NCBI RefSeq assembly: GCF_021560175.1
Contig: NZ_CP091110.1
Span: forward strand, 5,086,501 to 5,150,500
Source: Neobacillus drentensis
GTDB lineage: Bacteria > Bacillota > Bacilli > Bacillales > Cytobacillaceae
Length of the DNA stretch: 64,000 nt
Direction of reading: 5' to 3'
The position numbers and the translations under genes were made by a program. Numbering within the stretch: the first letter of the stretch is position 1; each line of letters opens with the position of its first letter. Under the pieces are notes generated by a model. It was not told the origin of the DNA and did not search any database. It worked only from the letters and a program-made list of their open reading frames with translations. This document shows, piece by piece, positions 16,215-25,619 of this stretch.

Positions 16215-17958
16215 CTTGGGTCTCCTCCATATTTACGGGAATTTCAAAAGAAATCGTTGTACCATTATTTAACTCACTTGAGATCGTCAAGCCCCTTTTT
16301 AAATGAGCATGATAGTATAATAGAAGACGTTTAAAAACATTGGAGATTGCCATCCCATTTCCTTTTAAGGAAGGGCCTCCTCCTTCCGTCATGGACTGTC
16401 TTACAACATCTAACTTTTCCTGATTCATTCCAGGGCCATCATCATGTACAAGTATTTCGAGGTACCGAGTATCGGCTGAAGGCTGAATCGATACAGTAAC
16501 CGTACATGGCTTGACCGTATTCCCAGCCCCATGAAGGACAGCATTCTCCACCAAAGGCTGTATTAATAATTTTGGTATCTTTACCTTATCCCACTCTGAA
16601 GCAACATCCAATTTCCAATTTAACTGGTCTCCAAAACGCATTTTCATAATATCCAAATAATCTTCAATATGTTTGATTTCTTCTTTGATGGATACCCAAT
16701 CACTATCGGATTGTTTAGTAATGGTATAACGAAATAAGTTGGACATCGCAATGACAAGATCGGCAAGTTCCTCTTCTTCTTTATCATCAAGTGACCATCT
16801 GAGGGCGTCTAATGTATTAAAAAGAAAATGGGGATTGATCTGTGCCTGCAGTGCCTTTAGTTCACTTTGACTGCGAATAATTTCTTTTTGATAAACCATT
16901 TTTATGAGATGATTGGTTTCCTTAACAAGCTGATTATAGGTACTGTTCAATTCGTTGATTTCATTAACAGATGGAACATAAGGATTCAAAGATAAAGAAC
17001 CTTCGCTTGCTTTTTGCATTGTTTTTGTCAGTTTAATAATAGGTCTTGTAATGATGGTTGATAGAAATAATGAACTGATAAAAAAGATAAAAAGCCCTAT
17101 AATTCCGGAAAGCATAATCCCCATTCTCAAAACATTAATCCCTTTAGTAAGCGCTTTAACAGGAGTTAAGATAATAAGCGTCCATCCGGTATTTTTCGAA
17201 GCTTGTTTTGTAACCATATAATCCTTATGGTCTATGGAAATAATTGATTTATCATTGTTTATAATCGGGGCAGGCGAACCAGAATAGTTTGACAAAATGG
17301 GCTTTAAATCCTTGTCTAGTAAAATAGAATATTGATTGATACCATTATTGTCTTGGTTTGCAAATTGAAAATAGTTTTGATAAACCCTAATAAGGAGATA
17401 ACCACCCTTCCCATAGTCATTCCCCATGAGATTCACTTGTCTAAGTGCTAAAATATAATCAGAATTATGAGGATCTTCCCCTATCCAAACCAAACGGCCC
17501 TTTGCTTCATCGGCCTGCGTGATCCACCGCTTGCCAATGCGAGAAGTTAACTTGGAGTCGTCGTTTGGTAACAAGCGATTCTGATTTTTCGTAAAAATCT
17601 CGAATGAGAAGATTCCTTCCGTATTAGCTTGAATGGTATTAACCGTTCCTTTTGCTTCTTGAAGATCAGAAAAACTTACTTTTCTGTCTAAATAGGCTTT
17701 TGATAAAATCCCCTGAATTTTATCATTTGTCATAACAAGCTTTGAGGCCGTATTGACTTGTTCATATAGTGATTCCAATCTTCCATTTGCCTCAATGGCT
17801 GTTTGCTGGATTTGCTTTTCTCCATTATTGTTCAGCATATTGGAAACTTGATTAAAAGTTAAACTGCCAACGATTAATAAAACAATAGCCATGACTATTA
17901 AAAAGACGACTAAAATTTGATTTCTCATTGTATTCCATCTCTGCAACTTTGAAAGCAT
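16207..17958 (-). CDS. xynD: XynD-like sensor histidine kinase (YesM/LytS type)
   Basis: A 583-residue membrane kinase. One helix near the N-terminus, an extracellular sensor of about 230 residues, a second helix near 280-300, a HAMP linker, then the His_kinase domain with QINPHFLFNTLDALRW (phospho-His) and the ATPase N-box QPLVENAVLHG and G-box HDDGPGM. The ATG at 17958 with AAGGTGG upstream is preferred over a TTG six codons earlier. It is paired with the XynC-like regulator in an overlapping operon. Confidence 0.9.
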   Translation of the reverse strand: MLSKLQRWNTMRNQILVVFLIVMAIVLLIVGSLTFNQVSNMLNNNGEKQIQQTAIEANGRLESLYEQVNTASKLVMTNDKIQGILSKAYLDRKVSFSDLQEAKGTVNTIQANTEGIFSFEIFTKNQNRLLPNDDSKLTSRIGKRWITQADEAKGRLVWIGEDPHNSDYILALRQVNLMGNDYGKGGYLLIRVYQNYFQFANQDNNGINQYSILLDKDLKPILSNYSGSPAPIINNDKSIISIDHKDYMVTKQASKNTGWTLIILTPVKALTKGINVLRMGIMLSGIIGLFIFFISSLFLSTIITRPIIKLTKTMQKASEGSLSLNPYVPSVNEINELNSTYNQLVKETNHLIKMVYQKEIIRSQSELKALQAQINPHFLFNTLDALRWSLDDKEEEELADLVIAMSNLFRYTITKQSDSDWVSIKEEIKHIEDYLDIMKMRFGDQLNWKLDVASEWDKVKIPKLLIQPLVENAVLHGAGNTVKPCTVTVSIQPSADTRYLEILVHDDGPGMNQEKLDVVRQSMTEGGGPSLKGNGMAISNVFKRLLLYYHAHLKRGLTISSELNNGTTISFEIPVNMEETQVV

Positions 17959-18090
17959 TTGGCCACCTTCTACCAATATTCATTTATACTATAATCATAA
18001 CTTATTTTAGTATAAAAATAAGTGAAAACAGCAAAAAAAAGGACCAGCAAAATTTAGTAATTTTCCGACCCCTTTTTACTATAAATTTAC

Positions 18091-18708
18091 CTAGTCTAAG
18101 TTTAATAATTCACTTACGGTTAGAAGCTGATAACCTTCAGATTTAAGCTCGAAGACAAGCTTCTTAACCGCTTGTATCGTTTGAGAACGATCTCCAAAGC
18201 CGTCATGGAAAATTAAAATACTACCATTCCTCACACATTTTTTTGAGGCTGATAGAATATGTTCCACTCCAGGCTGTTCCCAGTCCTGAGCCTCCATATT
18301 TAATGCTCCAATCATTGGATATCCCTTATCCTTTAGGATTGAGATCGTATCATTATTATAGTCTAGATATGGAGGCCGGAAGACAACGGGGAGTTGTCCA
18401 GTCAATTCTTGGATAATTTCCTCATTTCGTTCAATTTCCGATAAGCAGTCAGCAGGACTTAACTCCGATAATTTAGGATGTGAAAACGTATGATTGCCGA
18501 TTTCATGCCCTTGTTCCGCCACTTCTTTTACTATTTCGGGATATCTCTCCATTTGTTCACCAATCATAAAAAACGTTGCTTTTCCTTCTGCCTTTGCAAA
18601 AATATCCAACACTTCCGGTGTATAAATCGGATTCGGACCATCATCGAACGTAATAGCAACTGCCTTTTGCGATGTAGAAACTTCGTTAATCATAGTAACC
18701 TCTGCCAA
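18091..18708 (-). CDS. Polysaccharide deacetylase (CE4 / NodB fold), cytoplasmic
   Basis: A 205-residue carbohydrate esterase family 4 protein. Motif 1 is TFDDGP (D22, D23), motif 2 is HTFSHP (metal ligands H73, H77), followed by RPPYLDYN and ILIFHDG. It removes acetyl groups from sugars. It has no signal peptide or membrane anchor, unlike most CE4 peptidoglycan deacetylases, which fits intracellular deacetylation of imported acetylated xylo-oligosaccharides. It starts at TTG 18708 behind AGGAG. It lies between the XylR-controlled axe2 operon and xynD; a hairpin at 18760-18791 precedes it. Confidence 0.88.
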   Translation of the reverse strand: MAEVTMINEVSTSQKAVAITFDDGPNPIYTPEVLDIFAKAEGKATFFMIGEQMERYPEIVKEVAEQGHEIGNHTFSHPKLSELSPADCLSEIERNEEIIQELTGQLPVVFRPPYLDYNNDTISILKDKGYPMIGALNMEAQDWEQPGVEHILSASKKCVRNGSILIFHDGFGDRSQTIQAVKKLVFELKSEGYQLLTVSELLNLD

Positions 18709-18759
18709 TGGGACTCACTCCTAGTTTAAGTTTTGTCAATCACAATTACACACTAAGGA

Positions 18760-18791
18760 AGCCCCTAGTGGAGGTCAGAACACTTGGGGCT
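18760..18791. terminator. Stem-loop between aldo/keto reductase and deacetylase genes
   Basis: An 11-bp stem (18760-18770 with 18781-18791, one mismatch) lies just after the aldo/keto reductase stop codon. The T-tract after it on the minus strand is poor (TCCTTAG), so it may be a partial terminator that lets some transcription reach the deacetylase. Confidence 0.5.
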
Positions 18792-18800
18792 AATAGGTTT

Positions 18801-19784
18801 TTAATAAGGTCCTCTAATATAACTCTGTACTTTTTCCTGATAAAAGTTTTGGAGATTATGTTTTTCCTCTTCAGAAAATGACTTTGTTTCCAGTGCTAAT
18901 AGATTATCCTCGACTTGTTTTACATTTTTAAAGCCCGGAATAATGCAAGTAATCTCCTTATGGTCCAAAATCCAGCGAAGGGCCGCACTTGCCATAGAAT
19001 TCCGTCCCTCTGAAATCCATTTAAGCTGATCAGCTAATTCCACACCCTTTTGAAAGCCAAGCCCTGCAAAAGTTTCTCCTACATTGAAGGCCTCTCCATT
19101 TTCATTAAAACAGCGATGGTCATCCGCTTCAAATTGATGATTATTTGCGAATTTCCCCGTAAGCAGTCCGCTTGCCAGTGGTAATCTAACGAGAAGCCCT
19201 ACGCCTTTTTGATAGGCCTCAGGGATTAAATTCTCTAATGGCTTCTGCCTAAAGATATTAAAAATAATCTGAAGGCTTTTTACATTTGGGTTTTCCAAAC
19301 AAATTAAGCCTTCTTCGACGGTTTCCACACTAACCCCGTATTGCTTGATTTTCCCTTCTTGCTTCAATCGGTCAAGTACTTCAAATACACTGCCATCCCG
19401 CAATATTTCAGTTGCCGGGCAATGAATTTGATACAAATCGATTGCTTCCCGCTTCAAGCGGCGGAGACTGTCCTCGCAATAAGCACTTACCTTTTCATAG
19501 CTGTAGTTTTTTGGATCAAAGATATCTCCCTGCCGGCAAAACTTAGTTGCGATATGGATTTGATCCTCACGACCCTTTGTAGCTTTGGCCAATAGCTCTT
19601 CACTATGGCCGTCCCCATAAACATCGGCTGTATCAAAGAAGTTTACACCTTGCCCAATTGCATAATTCAATGATTTCAAGGCCTCTTCGTCGCTTGTCTT
19701 GCCCCATGACCCGCCGATCGCCCATGTTCCAAAGCTTACTTCACTGATTTTGATTCCTGTATTTCCTAATTCCCGATAATTCAT
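18801..19784 (-). CDS. Aldo/keto reductase
   Basis: A 327-residue NAD(P)H-dependent oxidoreductase with the AKR tetrad segments FFDTADVYGDG (Asp, Tyr), HIATKF (Lys) and YQIHCP (His). The start is ATG 19784, behind TTGGAGATGATGAC; longer readings would overlap the upstream esterase gene. It is the last gene of the VOC-SDR-ThuA-axe2 operon. Substrate unknown; sugar or aldehyde reduction is plausible. Confidence 0.9.
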   Translation of the reverse strand: MNYRELGNTGIKISEVSFGTWAIGGSWGKTSDEEALKSLNYAIGQGVNFFDTADVYGDGHSEELLAKATKGREDQIHIATKFCRQGDIFDPKNYSYEKVSAYCEDSLRRLKREAIDLYQIHCPATEILRDGSVFEVLDRLKQEGKIKQYGVSVETVEEGLICLENPNVKSLQIIFNIFRQKPLENLIPEAYQKGVGLLVRLPLASGLLTGKFANNHQFEADDHRCFNENGEAFNVGETFAGLGFQKGVELADQLKWISEGRNSMASAALRWILDHKEITCIIPGFKNVKQVEDNLLALETKSFSEEEKHNLQNFYQEKVQSYIRGPY

Positions 19785-19806
19785 GTCATCATCTCCAATA
19801 AATAAA

Positions 19807-20463
19807 TTAAATACGGTCCCACTGAAAACCGATTTCCTGCAAGAATGCCCTGGCCAATACCATGTGCCCAGCAGCGGAAGGATGAACCCGGTCCCAGGCA
19901 ATGGTCGCCGGATAGAGCTCCTCTAATAGTTCATTAAAAGCAGCTTGTGTATCTACAAATAAACAGCCAGTCTCTTCGGCAATTTTTTGAACGATTTGTC
20001 CATATTGGTCCATCGTTTTGCGCATCTTGTCCTGTTCATTGGTTTCCAAGTAAAATGGAGTCATAAGGACAAGTCCCTTTGTGAGTGGCTTCATTTCTGT
20101 CACAAGCTTACGAAGTGTTTCCTCGTATTCGTCAGCATAGACATGCCATTCTTTAATAAATGGGGTATCATACTGCCGCCAAACATCGTTGATACCGATC
20201 ATAATCGATAACCAGTCGGGTTTTTGATCAAGGACATCCTCCTGCCATCTGTGCTTTAAATCACGAACGGTATTCCCGCTGATTCCTTTGTTCACCACCC
20301 GGATGCCCAATTCTGGATATACGGCCTGCAGAAGTGCATCCACATTTGCCACATAACCTTTCCCTAAGGCACCAAATAACCCTTCTCCTTCAGGGTTCGC
20401 TCTCTCACAATCCGTTACGGAATCACCAATAAATAATAGTTTCTGAGCTGCTTCAAGCCTCAT
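19807..20463 (-). CDS. axe2: Axe2-like SGNH acetylxylan esterase
   Basis: A 218-residue SGNH/GDSL serine esterase nearly the same length as Axe2 of G. stearothermophilus and with the same marks: FIGDSVTDC with nucleophile S15, NKGISGNTVRDLK (block II glycine and neighbours), IGINDVWRQYD (block III Asn), and WDRVHPS with D191 and H194. Axe2 removes acetyl groups from xylo-oligosaccharides in the cytoplasm. No signal peptide is present. It sits in an operon with a ThuA-domain protein upstream and an aldo/keto reductase downstream. Confidence 0.93.
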   Translation of the reverse strand: MRLEAAQKLLFIGDSVTDCERANPEGEGLFGALGKGYVANVDALLQAVYPELGIRVVNKGISGNTVRDLKHRWQEDVLDQKPDWLSIMIGINDVWRQYDTPFIKEWHVYADEYEETLRKLVTEMKPLTKGLVLMTPFYLETNEQDKMRKTMDQYGQIVQKIAEETGCLFVDTQAAFNELLEELYPATIAWDRVHPSAAGHMVLARAFLQEIGFQWDRI

Positions 20464-20557
20464 TCATTTTTCCTCCATATCAATTAACTTGACATACCAA
20501 AAAATTCAAGCGAATACTACTTGCCCTAAGTCACTTTTCAACTAATTTTTAGCAAAC

Positions 20558-21211
20558 TTACTTAGAAGTAATCCAATTGATGCAGCTTCCCAAAACGTTC
20601 AAAAATTCTTGATTCAACAGACCTTGTTTGGTATGAGCGGGTGTTAAACAACATACCCTTCCCATTCCAAAAGAATGTGACCACCCCGCCACAGCTTGAC
20701 CATCAATGGATTCCGCTTGTAAAAAGACATTGGTATTAGCCTCATCACACTGGACGAAATAATGTTCATCCGAAAATTCAAAGTAAGATGGACCAGGAAG
20801 GAATGAATCTTTTTCTACAGTAGAATACTTTACGATCTGATGCTTTTCTGGATGATAAAGAAATAAGCCTCTTAACATCTTGGTGTAGCCGCTTTCAGAA
20901 GAATAGGATGCTAAACCAGAGTGCCAAGCCAACCAGCCTCCGCCATTCTCTACATATCTAGTAATCTCTGAAGCAAGCTCCTCTGTCATCCAATCCTTTA
21001 CGATTTCATCCGTCGGGTTTAAGCGATTCTCTTTAAAAAGAATGACCCCATCTGGCTGATCTAAAAGCTCTTCTTTTAATGTTTCATAGGAACCAAAAAT
21101 GAGTTGAACATCTTTACGTCCCAAAGTGGTACGAACCGCCTCCTCAAGCGACACTTTAGCCCACTCTGCCCGGTGATAATAATCTCCTAAAATTGCCAGC
21201 AATTTTACCAT
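20558..21211 (-). CDS. ThuA-domain protein
   Basis: A 217-residue ThuA-like protein of the class I glutamine amidotransferase-like fold: LLAILGDYYHRAEW at the start, YVENGGGWLAWHSGLASY in the middle, and a C-terminal GWSHSFGMGRVCCLTPAH segment. ThuA-domain proteins take part in disaccharide catabolism (trehalose in rhizobia) but their reaction is mostly undefined. It lies in the XylR-controlled operon immediately before axe2. The role in xylan use is unknown. Confidence 0.8.
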   Translation of the reverse strand: MVKLLAILGDYYHRAEWAKVSLEEAVRTTLGRKDVQLIFGSYETLKEELLDQPDGVILFKENRLNPTDEIVKDWMTEELASEITRYVENGGGWLAWHSGLASYSSESGYTKMLRGLFLYHPEKHQIVKYSTVEKDSFLPGPSYFEFSDEHYFVQCDEANTNVFLQAESIDGQAVAGWSHSFGMGRVCCLTPAHTKQGLLNQEFLNVLGSCINWITSK

Positions 21212-21238
21212 TCGCTATCCCTCACAAATTTTGTTTAA

Positions 21239-21934
21239 TTAAATTGGCATAGGGTTTCCTTTATAATCAATGAACACATATTTACTTTCTATTGACGGTC
21301 TTTGTTCAATAAGATTAAAAATTCCCTTTGCTGTATCTTCAGGATTTCCAGGGGCATTTATACCACCCATATCTGTCTGGATCCATCCAGGATGAACAGC
21401 GTAAACCTGAATGTTATTCCCATTCACATATTTACTCAATTGTTGAGAAAACATATTTAGGGCTGTTTTAGATGCAGCATAAGCATAATCTCCACCATAA
21501 GCGGTTTCCATACTTCCCGCTTCAGAAGAAATATTGATGATCGATGAACTGTCGCCCAATAACAGTAAAGGCAGGAAATGTTTGACGACTCTCATTGGCC
21601 CAAATAGATTGATATCAAAGGACTCTTGAACTTGATCCAGATCCAAATCTTCTATTTGTTGCTCCCGTCCCAGCAGGATTCCAGCATTATTAATAATAGC
21701 GTCAATTGTACCAAACTGCTCTTTTACAAAATTGGCAGCTTGTCTAACAGAATCTTCTTTTGTCACATCTAATGGAACAATGCTAATGGACTTTGGGAAT
21801 TCAAGATCAGATAATTTTTCTCTTCCTTGTTCTGGATCTCTAACTCCTGCAATAATATGATGGCCTTTTTCTGCCCCTAATTTAGCTAGCGCTAATCCTA
21901 AGCCTCGGTTGGCGCCTGTAACCAAAATCCTCAT
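21239..21934 (-). CDS. SDR-family oxidoreductase
   Basis: A 231-residue short-chain dehydrogenase/reductase with the NAD(P)-binding TGANRGLGLAL at the N-terminus, NNAG, and catalytic YAYAASKTAL (Tyr-x3-Lys). The ribosome binding site is AGGTG. It is the second gene of the operon that starts at the XylR operator at 22640-22666. The substrate is unknown; the context suggests a carbonyl compound arising during pentose growth. Confidence 0.9.
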   Translation of the reverse strand: MRILVTGANRGLGLALAKLGAEKGHHIIAGVRDPEQGREKLSDLEFPKSISIVPLDVTKEDSVRQAANFVKEQFGTIDAIINNAGILLGREQQIEDLDLDQVQESFDINLFGPMRVVKHFLPLLLLGDSSSIINISSEAGSMETAYGGDYAYAASKTALNMFSQQLSKYVNGNNIQVYAVHPGWIQTDMGGINAPGNPEDTAKGIFNLIEQRPSIESKYVFIDYKGNPMPI

Positions 21935-21976
21935 CTTATAAACACCTGCCCTGTAAATTTTAATAAGGAATCTCTT

Positions 21977-22453
21977 TTAATTATCATTTTCTAATAGCTC
22001 TAAAATAATTTTTAAATCCTTAAAGGTATCCATGTATGCATACCTTCCTCCGGTGTACTCGCCTTTTTGCATCAACGGCATTTGGCTTCTTTCCATTAAA
22101 GTAATTTTTTCTTTCATTCCTTTTATAATGAACGCAATATGATGCGGACCTTCACCATGCTCGTCGAGATATTCTCTCCATGTACTTGGATGCTGGTCTG
22201 GTTCAATTAATTCTAATTGAAGAGAACCCATATCAAAGAAAGCGAGCTTGGCACGTGCTTCGGTTGAGTTCCCTTTATATTCAGTCTCGGCTTTATCCAC
22301 CGTATCGGTAAGACTCCAGCCAGGATTTTCCACTCCAAAAAAATCAGCATAAGCTTGACTGGTTTTTTCAATATCATGAACAAGGATTCCAATTTGAGCA
22401 ATGACATTTGTACCGAGTATATTTTTCTCTGCAACTTGATCTTTATTAGCCAT
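21977..22453 (-). CDS. VOC (glyoxalase/dioxygenase superfamily) protein
   Basis: A 158-residue vicinal-oxygen-chelate fold protein: VIAQIGILVHDIEKTSQAYADF opens the first beta-alpha-beta unit and HIAFIIKGMKEKI the second. The family includes glyoxalase I, epimerases and extradiol dioxygenases. ATG 22453 is preferred because AGAGGG precedes it; the longer open frame upstream has no ribosome binding site. It is the first gene of an XylR-controlled operon. A methylmalonyl-CoA-epimerase-like or glyoxalase-like isomerase is possible, but no specific reaction can be assigned. Confidence 0.85.
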   Translation of the reverse strand: MANKDQVAEKNILGTNVIAQIGILVHDIEKTSQAYADFFGVENPGWSLTDTVDKAETEYKGNSTEARAKLAFFDMGSLQLELIEPDQHPSTWREYLDEHGEGPHHIAFIIKGMKEKITLMERSQMPLMQKGEYTGGRYAYMDTFKDLKIILELLENDN

Positions 22454-22623
22454 AAAATTCCCTCTTTTCGAAAATTTAAATTGATTTAGCCGGCTGGTTT
22501 CTGGTTCAAATTCCACAACTGCCACAACTGTTAATGAAAAGGCCTACTGCCTGCGAGCGATCAAACTTTGTCTATTCTCTTCCTTAGTTGATAGATTACT
22601 GGTCAATTAAGATTTCTAATTTT

Positions 22624-22666
22624 ATTATAGCACCAGTAACTTAGTTTGCGTAATCAACAAACTAAG
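22624..22666 (-). promoter_or_regulatory. XylR operator and -10 box of the VOC-SDR-ThuA-axe2 operon
   Basis: The perfect inverted repeat CTTAGTTTG (22640-22648) / CAAACTAAG (22658-22666) around 9 bases matches the XylR operator form. On the minus strand TATAAT lies at 22629-22624, 10 bases beyond the operator edge, and the operator covers the -35 region. The geometry is the same as at the xylA and GH52 promoters. Confidence 0.85.
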
Positions 22667-22683
22667 ATTTTTAAAAACCTGTA

Positions 22684-22968
22684 ATGGACCGTATCCAAAA
22701 GCTAAATAGACGGAATATTCCCTGGCCCAGGAGGACGGGCGCAAGAGGCATATTCCTGGTAATTCTTGACAAGTTTAAGTGATGCAAGGAATCTTTTAAT
22801 GGGCCATTTTAAAAGCTAAGGTTATCTTCTCTTACTCTCAATTCCCTGCAAAGACCAGAAAATTGTTCTAATTGTACTCTGTGCTTTTCGATTTTAGCAG
22901 CGTCTCCTTATATAAAAGCTTAATGGTTTACTATTTTAGTTATCTCCCGTAGGAATGAAATTCTGGTT
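22684..22968. other. Intergenic block upstream of the axe2 operon promoter
   Basis: No gene is supported. A locally GC-rich patch (about 22711-22760) carries near-direct repeats ATATTCCCTGG and ATATTCCTGG. A 32-residue plus-strand frame (22684-22782) has no ribosome binding site. It may be a relic of an inserted element, but no terminal repeats were identified. Confidence 0.3.
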
Positions 22969-23970
22969 TTAAGTAAGTGCCACACGTTGTTTATTTTTTG
23001 CGGATAATAAACACGCATCGATGACTTTCATATTACTGATAGCATCTTCTGATGGAAAACGGAGCGATGTGCCGTCCATAATACTTTGGGCAAATTCATC
23101 CACCTGGATGGTATACTGATTTAGTTCCTTACATGGTTCGGTTCGTGTTTCCCCATCAACGGTAACGTTAAAATCTCCCCCTAAATCGGAATTCACGATA
23201 AAGGCGTTTAGAATATCTATTTTTCCTTTAGTCCCTACAATTTGAAGGGTGTTTTGAAAATGGGCCCACATACCGCACAAAAAGGTTACTCCAATATTTT
23301 CAGGAAATTCTATTAAGCCGGATACCATCATGTCAACATCGTCATGTTCTGGTGAGTAAAAAGCTTGTACCGTAACCGCTTCCGGTTCCCGATCCAACAA
23401 ATATCGTGCGGCACTTATCGGATAACAGCCGACATCGTAAATGGATCCCCCGCCCCATTCAGCACGATAGCGGACATTGTTTTTGTCTGCGGCATTATTA
23501 AAGGTAAAGCTCCCATGCAGTCCGCGAATGGTTCCTATTTCTCCGGAATTTAAAATTTCCTTAATACGTTCATATCGAGGGTGATAACGGTACATAAATG
23601 CTTCGCCCAATTTGACCCCCGCCTCTTTGCATGCCTTAACCATTTCCCTTGCTTCTTCCTGGTTTAGCGCAAGCGGCTTTTCACATAAAACATGCTTACC
23701 CGCTTTTGCGGCTTTTATGGTCCATTCTTTATGCAAATGATTTGGCAATGGAATGTAAACCGCATCGATATCAGGATCTTGCAAAAGTGCATCATAACTA
23801 TCGTATGCTCGCTCGATGCCTAACTCAGCAGCAGTCGACCTTGCCTTCTCTAATCCCCGGCTGGCAATCGCAAGCACCACACTAGTTTCAGAGTTTTTAA
23901 TAGCTGGAATAACAGAATGGATGGCAATATTGGCACATCCTAAGACTCCCCAGCGCAGCTTCTCTTTCAT
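22969..23970 (-). CDS. Gfo/Idh/MocA-family sugar oxidoreductase
   Basis: A 333-residue NAD(P)-dependent oxidoreductase: Rossmann start GVLGCANIAIHSVIPAIK, the conserved EKPLAL and the GEAFMYRYHPRY segment seen in dehydrogenases close to xylose and glucose-fructose oxidoreductases. It probably oxidises or reduces a sugar or sugar derivative released from xylan. RBS is AGGAGG. It stands 230 bases after the MATE gene with no strong terminator between. Confidence 0.88.
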   Translation of the reverse strand: MKEKLRWGVLGCANIAIHSVIPAIKNSETSVVLAIASRGLEKARSTAAELGIERAYDSYDALLQDPDIDAVYIPLPNHLHKEWTIKAAKAGKHVLCEKPLALNQEEAREMVKACKEAGVKLGEAFMYRYHPRYERIKEILNSGEIGTIRGLHGSFTFNNAADKNNVRYRAEWGGGSIYDVGCYPISAARYLLDREPEAVTVQAFYSPEHDDVDMMVSGLIEFPENIGVTFLCGMWAHFQNTLQIVGTKGKIDILNAFIVNSDLGGDFNVTVDGETRTEPCKELNQYTIQVDEFAQSIMDGTSLRFPSEDAISNMKVIDACLLSAKNKQRVALT

Positions 23971-24199
23971 TTCAATTTCCTCCTATTCACCAACCAGCAT
24001 GTTTGTTGGATGACTGAATTAAGTGTATAAAAAAAGATATTTTTGACTTGTCTCTTCCAAGCAAAACAAGGAGACTAAGCTTATATATTCTTCATGTCCT
24101 AACATGTTCCTTCTAATCTCTCTCTTTTTCATTAATTTTTCACCGATTACCATAATCCCTGCCTTTTTAAGAAGATGAAAATTTTTCGATCATTCTTTG

Positions 24200-25573
24200 T
24201 TAGGCAGTTGGTGAAACTTGATTTTGAACCAAGACTTTTTTTTCCCATGCCCTGCTTTTCCATCTAAAGAACATGGTAATCCCTCTAACCCACTCATCTA
24301 CAATAAAAGCGATCCAAAAACCCGGCAGTCCAAATCCGAGATGAATTCCTAAGAAGTAAGCCAGCGGCACGCAAATCCCCCACATCGAGATAACGGCCAT
24401 TTTAACAGAGATGGTAGTATCACCAGCTGCCCTTAGTGAACTAATGACGACTAGGTTAAACGTTCGGCCCGGCTCCAAAATGAAGCAAAACAATAATAAC
24501 TTGCTTCCCATAGAAATAATCTCTTTATTATCCGTAAAAATTGATAGGAGAGATTCCCGGAAGAAACAAATAAAGACAGCAACCGTAAAGGTGAGAATAA
24601 AGCTGTATTTTAAACTATTTAATAATTGGCGATAGGCACCATCGAAATCACGGGCACCTACCTTATAACCTATTAAAATCTGTGTTCCCTGCCCCATGGC
24701 CAAGCCAAATAAAACAATATAAGAATTAACACTTTGTGTATAAACACGGGTGGTTAAGGCGGCAGCACCAAGAATCGCGATCATCGACGTGATTACTAAC
24801 TGACTGGCGTTATAACAGAGTTGCTCACTAGCAGCTGGAATACCAATGTTTAAGATTTTTTTTACTTGTGTACGATCATTTGTTAGGTAATCTTTTAACT
24901 TAATATTCATTGGAATCCTTTTATACATAATTGTGAGAATCACCAATAGCGCTGCTGTTCTGCTTATTCCTGTTGAGATAGCCGTCCCTTTCACACCCAA
25001 TTGGGGGAATCCCAATAAACCAAAAATCAAAATACTATTGATCGCTAAATGAACCACGTTCATGAACATAGACACAAACATCGCATCCCGCGTGTAGCCA
25101 TTTGCCCTTAAAATAGAAGATACAGTTTGCAATAATGCCTGAATAAAAAGAGTTCCGCCAACAATGGAAAGATACTGCTTTCCTAAACCAGCAAGATGTT
25201 CTGGGAGATGAAAAAATGCCAGAAATTCGCCTTTGAAAATGACCATGATGATACTAATAAGGAACCCCATGATGAAATTTAGCTTGATTGACATGGTCGT
25301 TACGATCTTAGCTTGTTCACGTAAGCCCGCTCCTAAATACTGGGAGAGGACTACAGCGGTCCCCATTGAAACAAAATTAAAGATAAGAATGGTAAAGAAA
25401 ATAAGTTGATTCGATACCCCAACTGCGGCAACTGCATCATCGGAGATATGGGACAGCATGATCGTGTCCGTGCTGCCCATAATCACTTGAAGAAAAAGTT
25501 CGATAAAAATTGGCCATGTTAACCTAAGCAAACTGATTTGTGGCGCCGCTCCCTGACTATTCGCAATTTCCAT
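24200..25573 (-). CDS. MATE-family efflux transporter
   Basis: A 457-residue, 12-helix membrane protein of the MATE/NorM type, with the duplicated six-helix halves and the typical LFLQVIMGSTDTIMLSHISDD opening segment around helix 1. It exports drugs or metabolites by cation antiport. It lies 46 bases downstream of the alpha-glucuronidase gene and shares its strand, so it is probably co-transcribed. Its link to xylan use is unclear; export of uronic acids or toxic plant phenolics is only a guess. Confidence 0.9.
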   Translation of the reverse strand: MEIANSQGAAPQISLLRLTWPIFIELFLQVIMGSTDTIMLSHISDDAVAAVGVSNQLIFFTILIFNFVSMGTAVVLSQYLGAGLREQAKIVTTMSIKLNFIMGFLISIIMVIFKGEFLAFFHLPEHLAGLGKQYLSIVGGTLFIQALLQTVSSILRANGYTRDAMFVSMFMNVVHLAINSILIFGLLGFPQLGVKGTAISTGISRTAALLVILTIMYKRIPMNIKLKDYLTNDRTQVKKILNIGIPAASEQLCYNASQLVITSMIAILGAAALTTRVYTQSVNSYIVLFGLAMGQGTQILIGYKVGARDFDGAYRQLLNSLKYSFILTFTVAVFICFFRESLLSIFTDNKEIISMGSKLLLFCFILEPGRTFNLVVISSLRAAGDTTISVKMAVISMWGICVPLAYFLGIHLGFGLPGFWIAFIVDEWVRGITMFFRWKSRAWEKKVLVQNQVSPTA

Positions 25574-25619
25574 TACAGATCCACCTTTGACGTGAGGGTA
25601 GCACCATTAACACATCATC

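Noticed and set aside
19785..19901. 39-residue N-terminal extension of the aldo/keto reductase
   Set aside because: It overlaps the axe2 coding end, lacks family similarity, and a good GGAG site precedes ATG 19784.
22684..22782. 32-residue plus-strand frame in the GC-rich patch
   Set aside because: No ribosome binding site and no family; more likely chance within a possible relic.
23975..24000. GTTTGTTGG stretch upstream of the Gfo/Idh gene as an XylR site
   Set aside because: Only one half-site resembles the operator; there is no matching second arm at the 9-base spacing.
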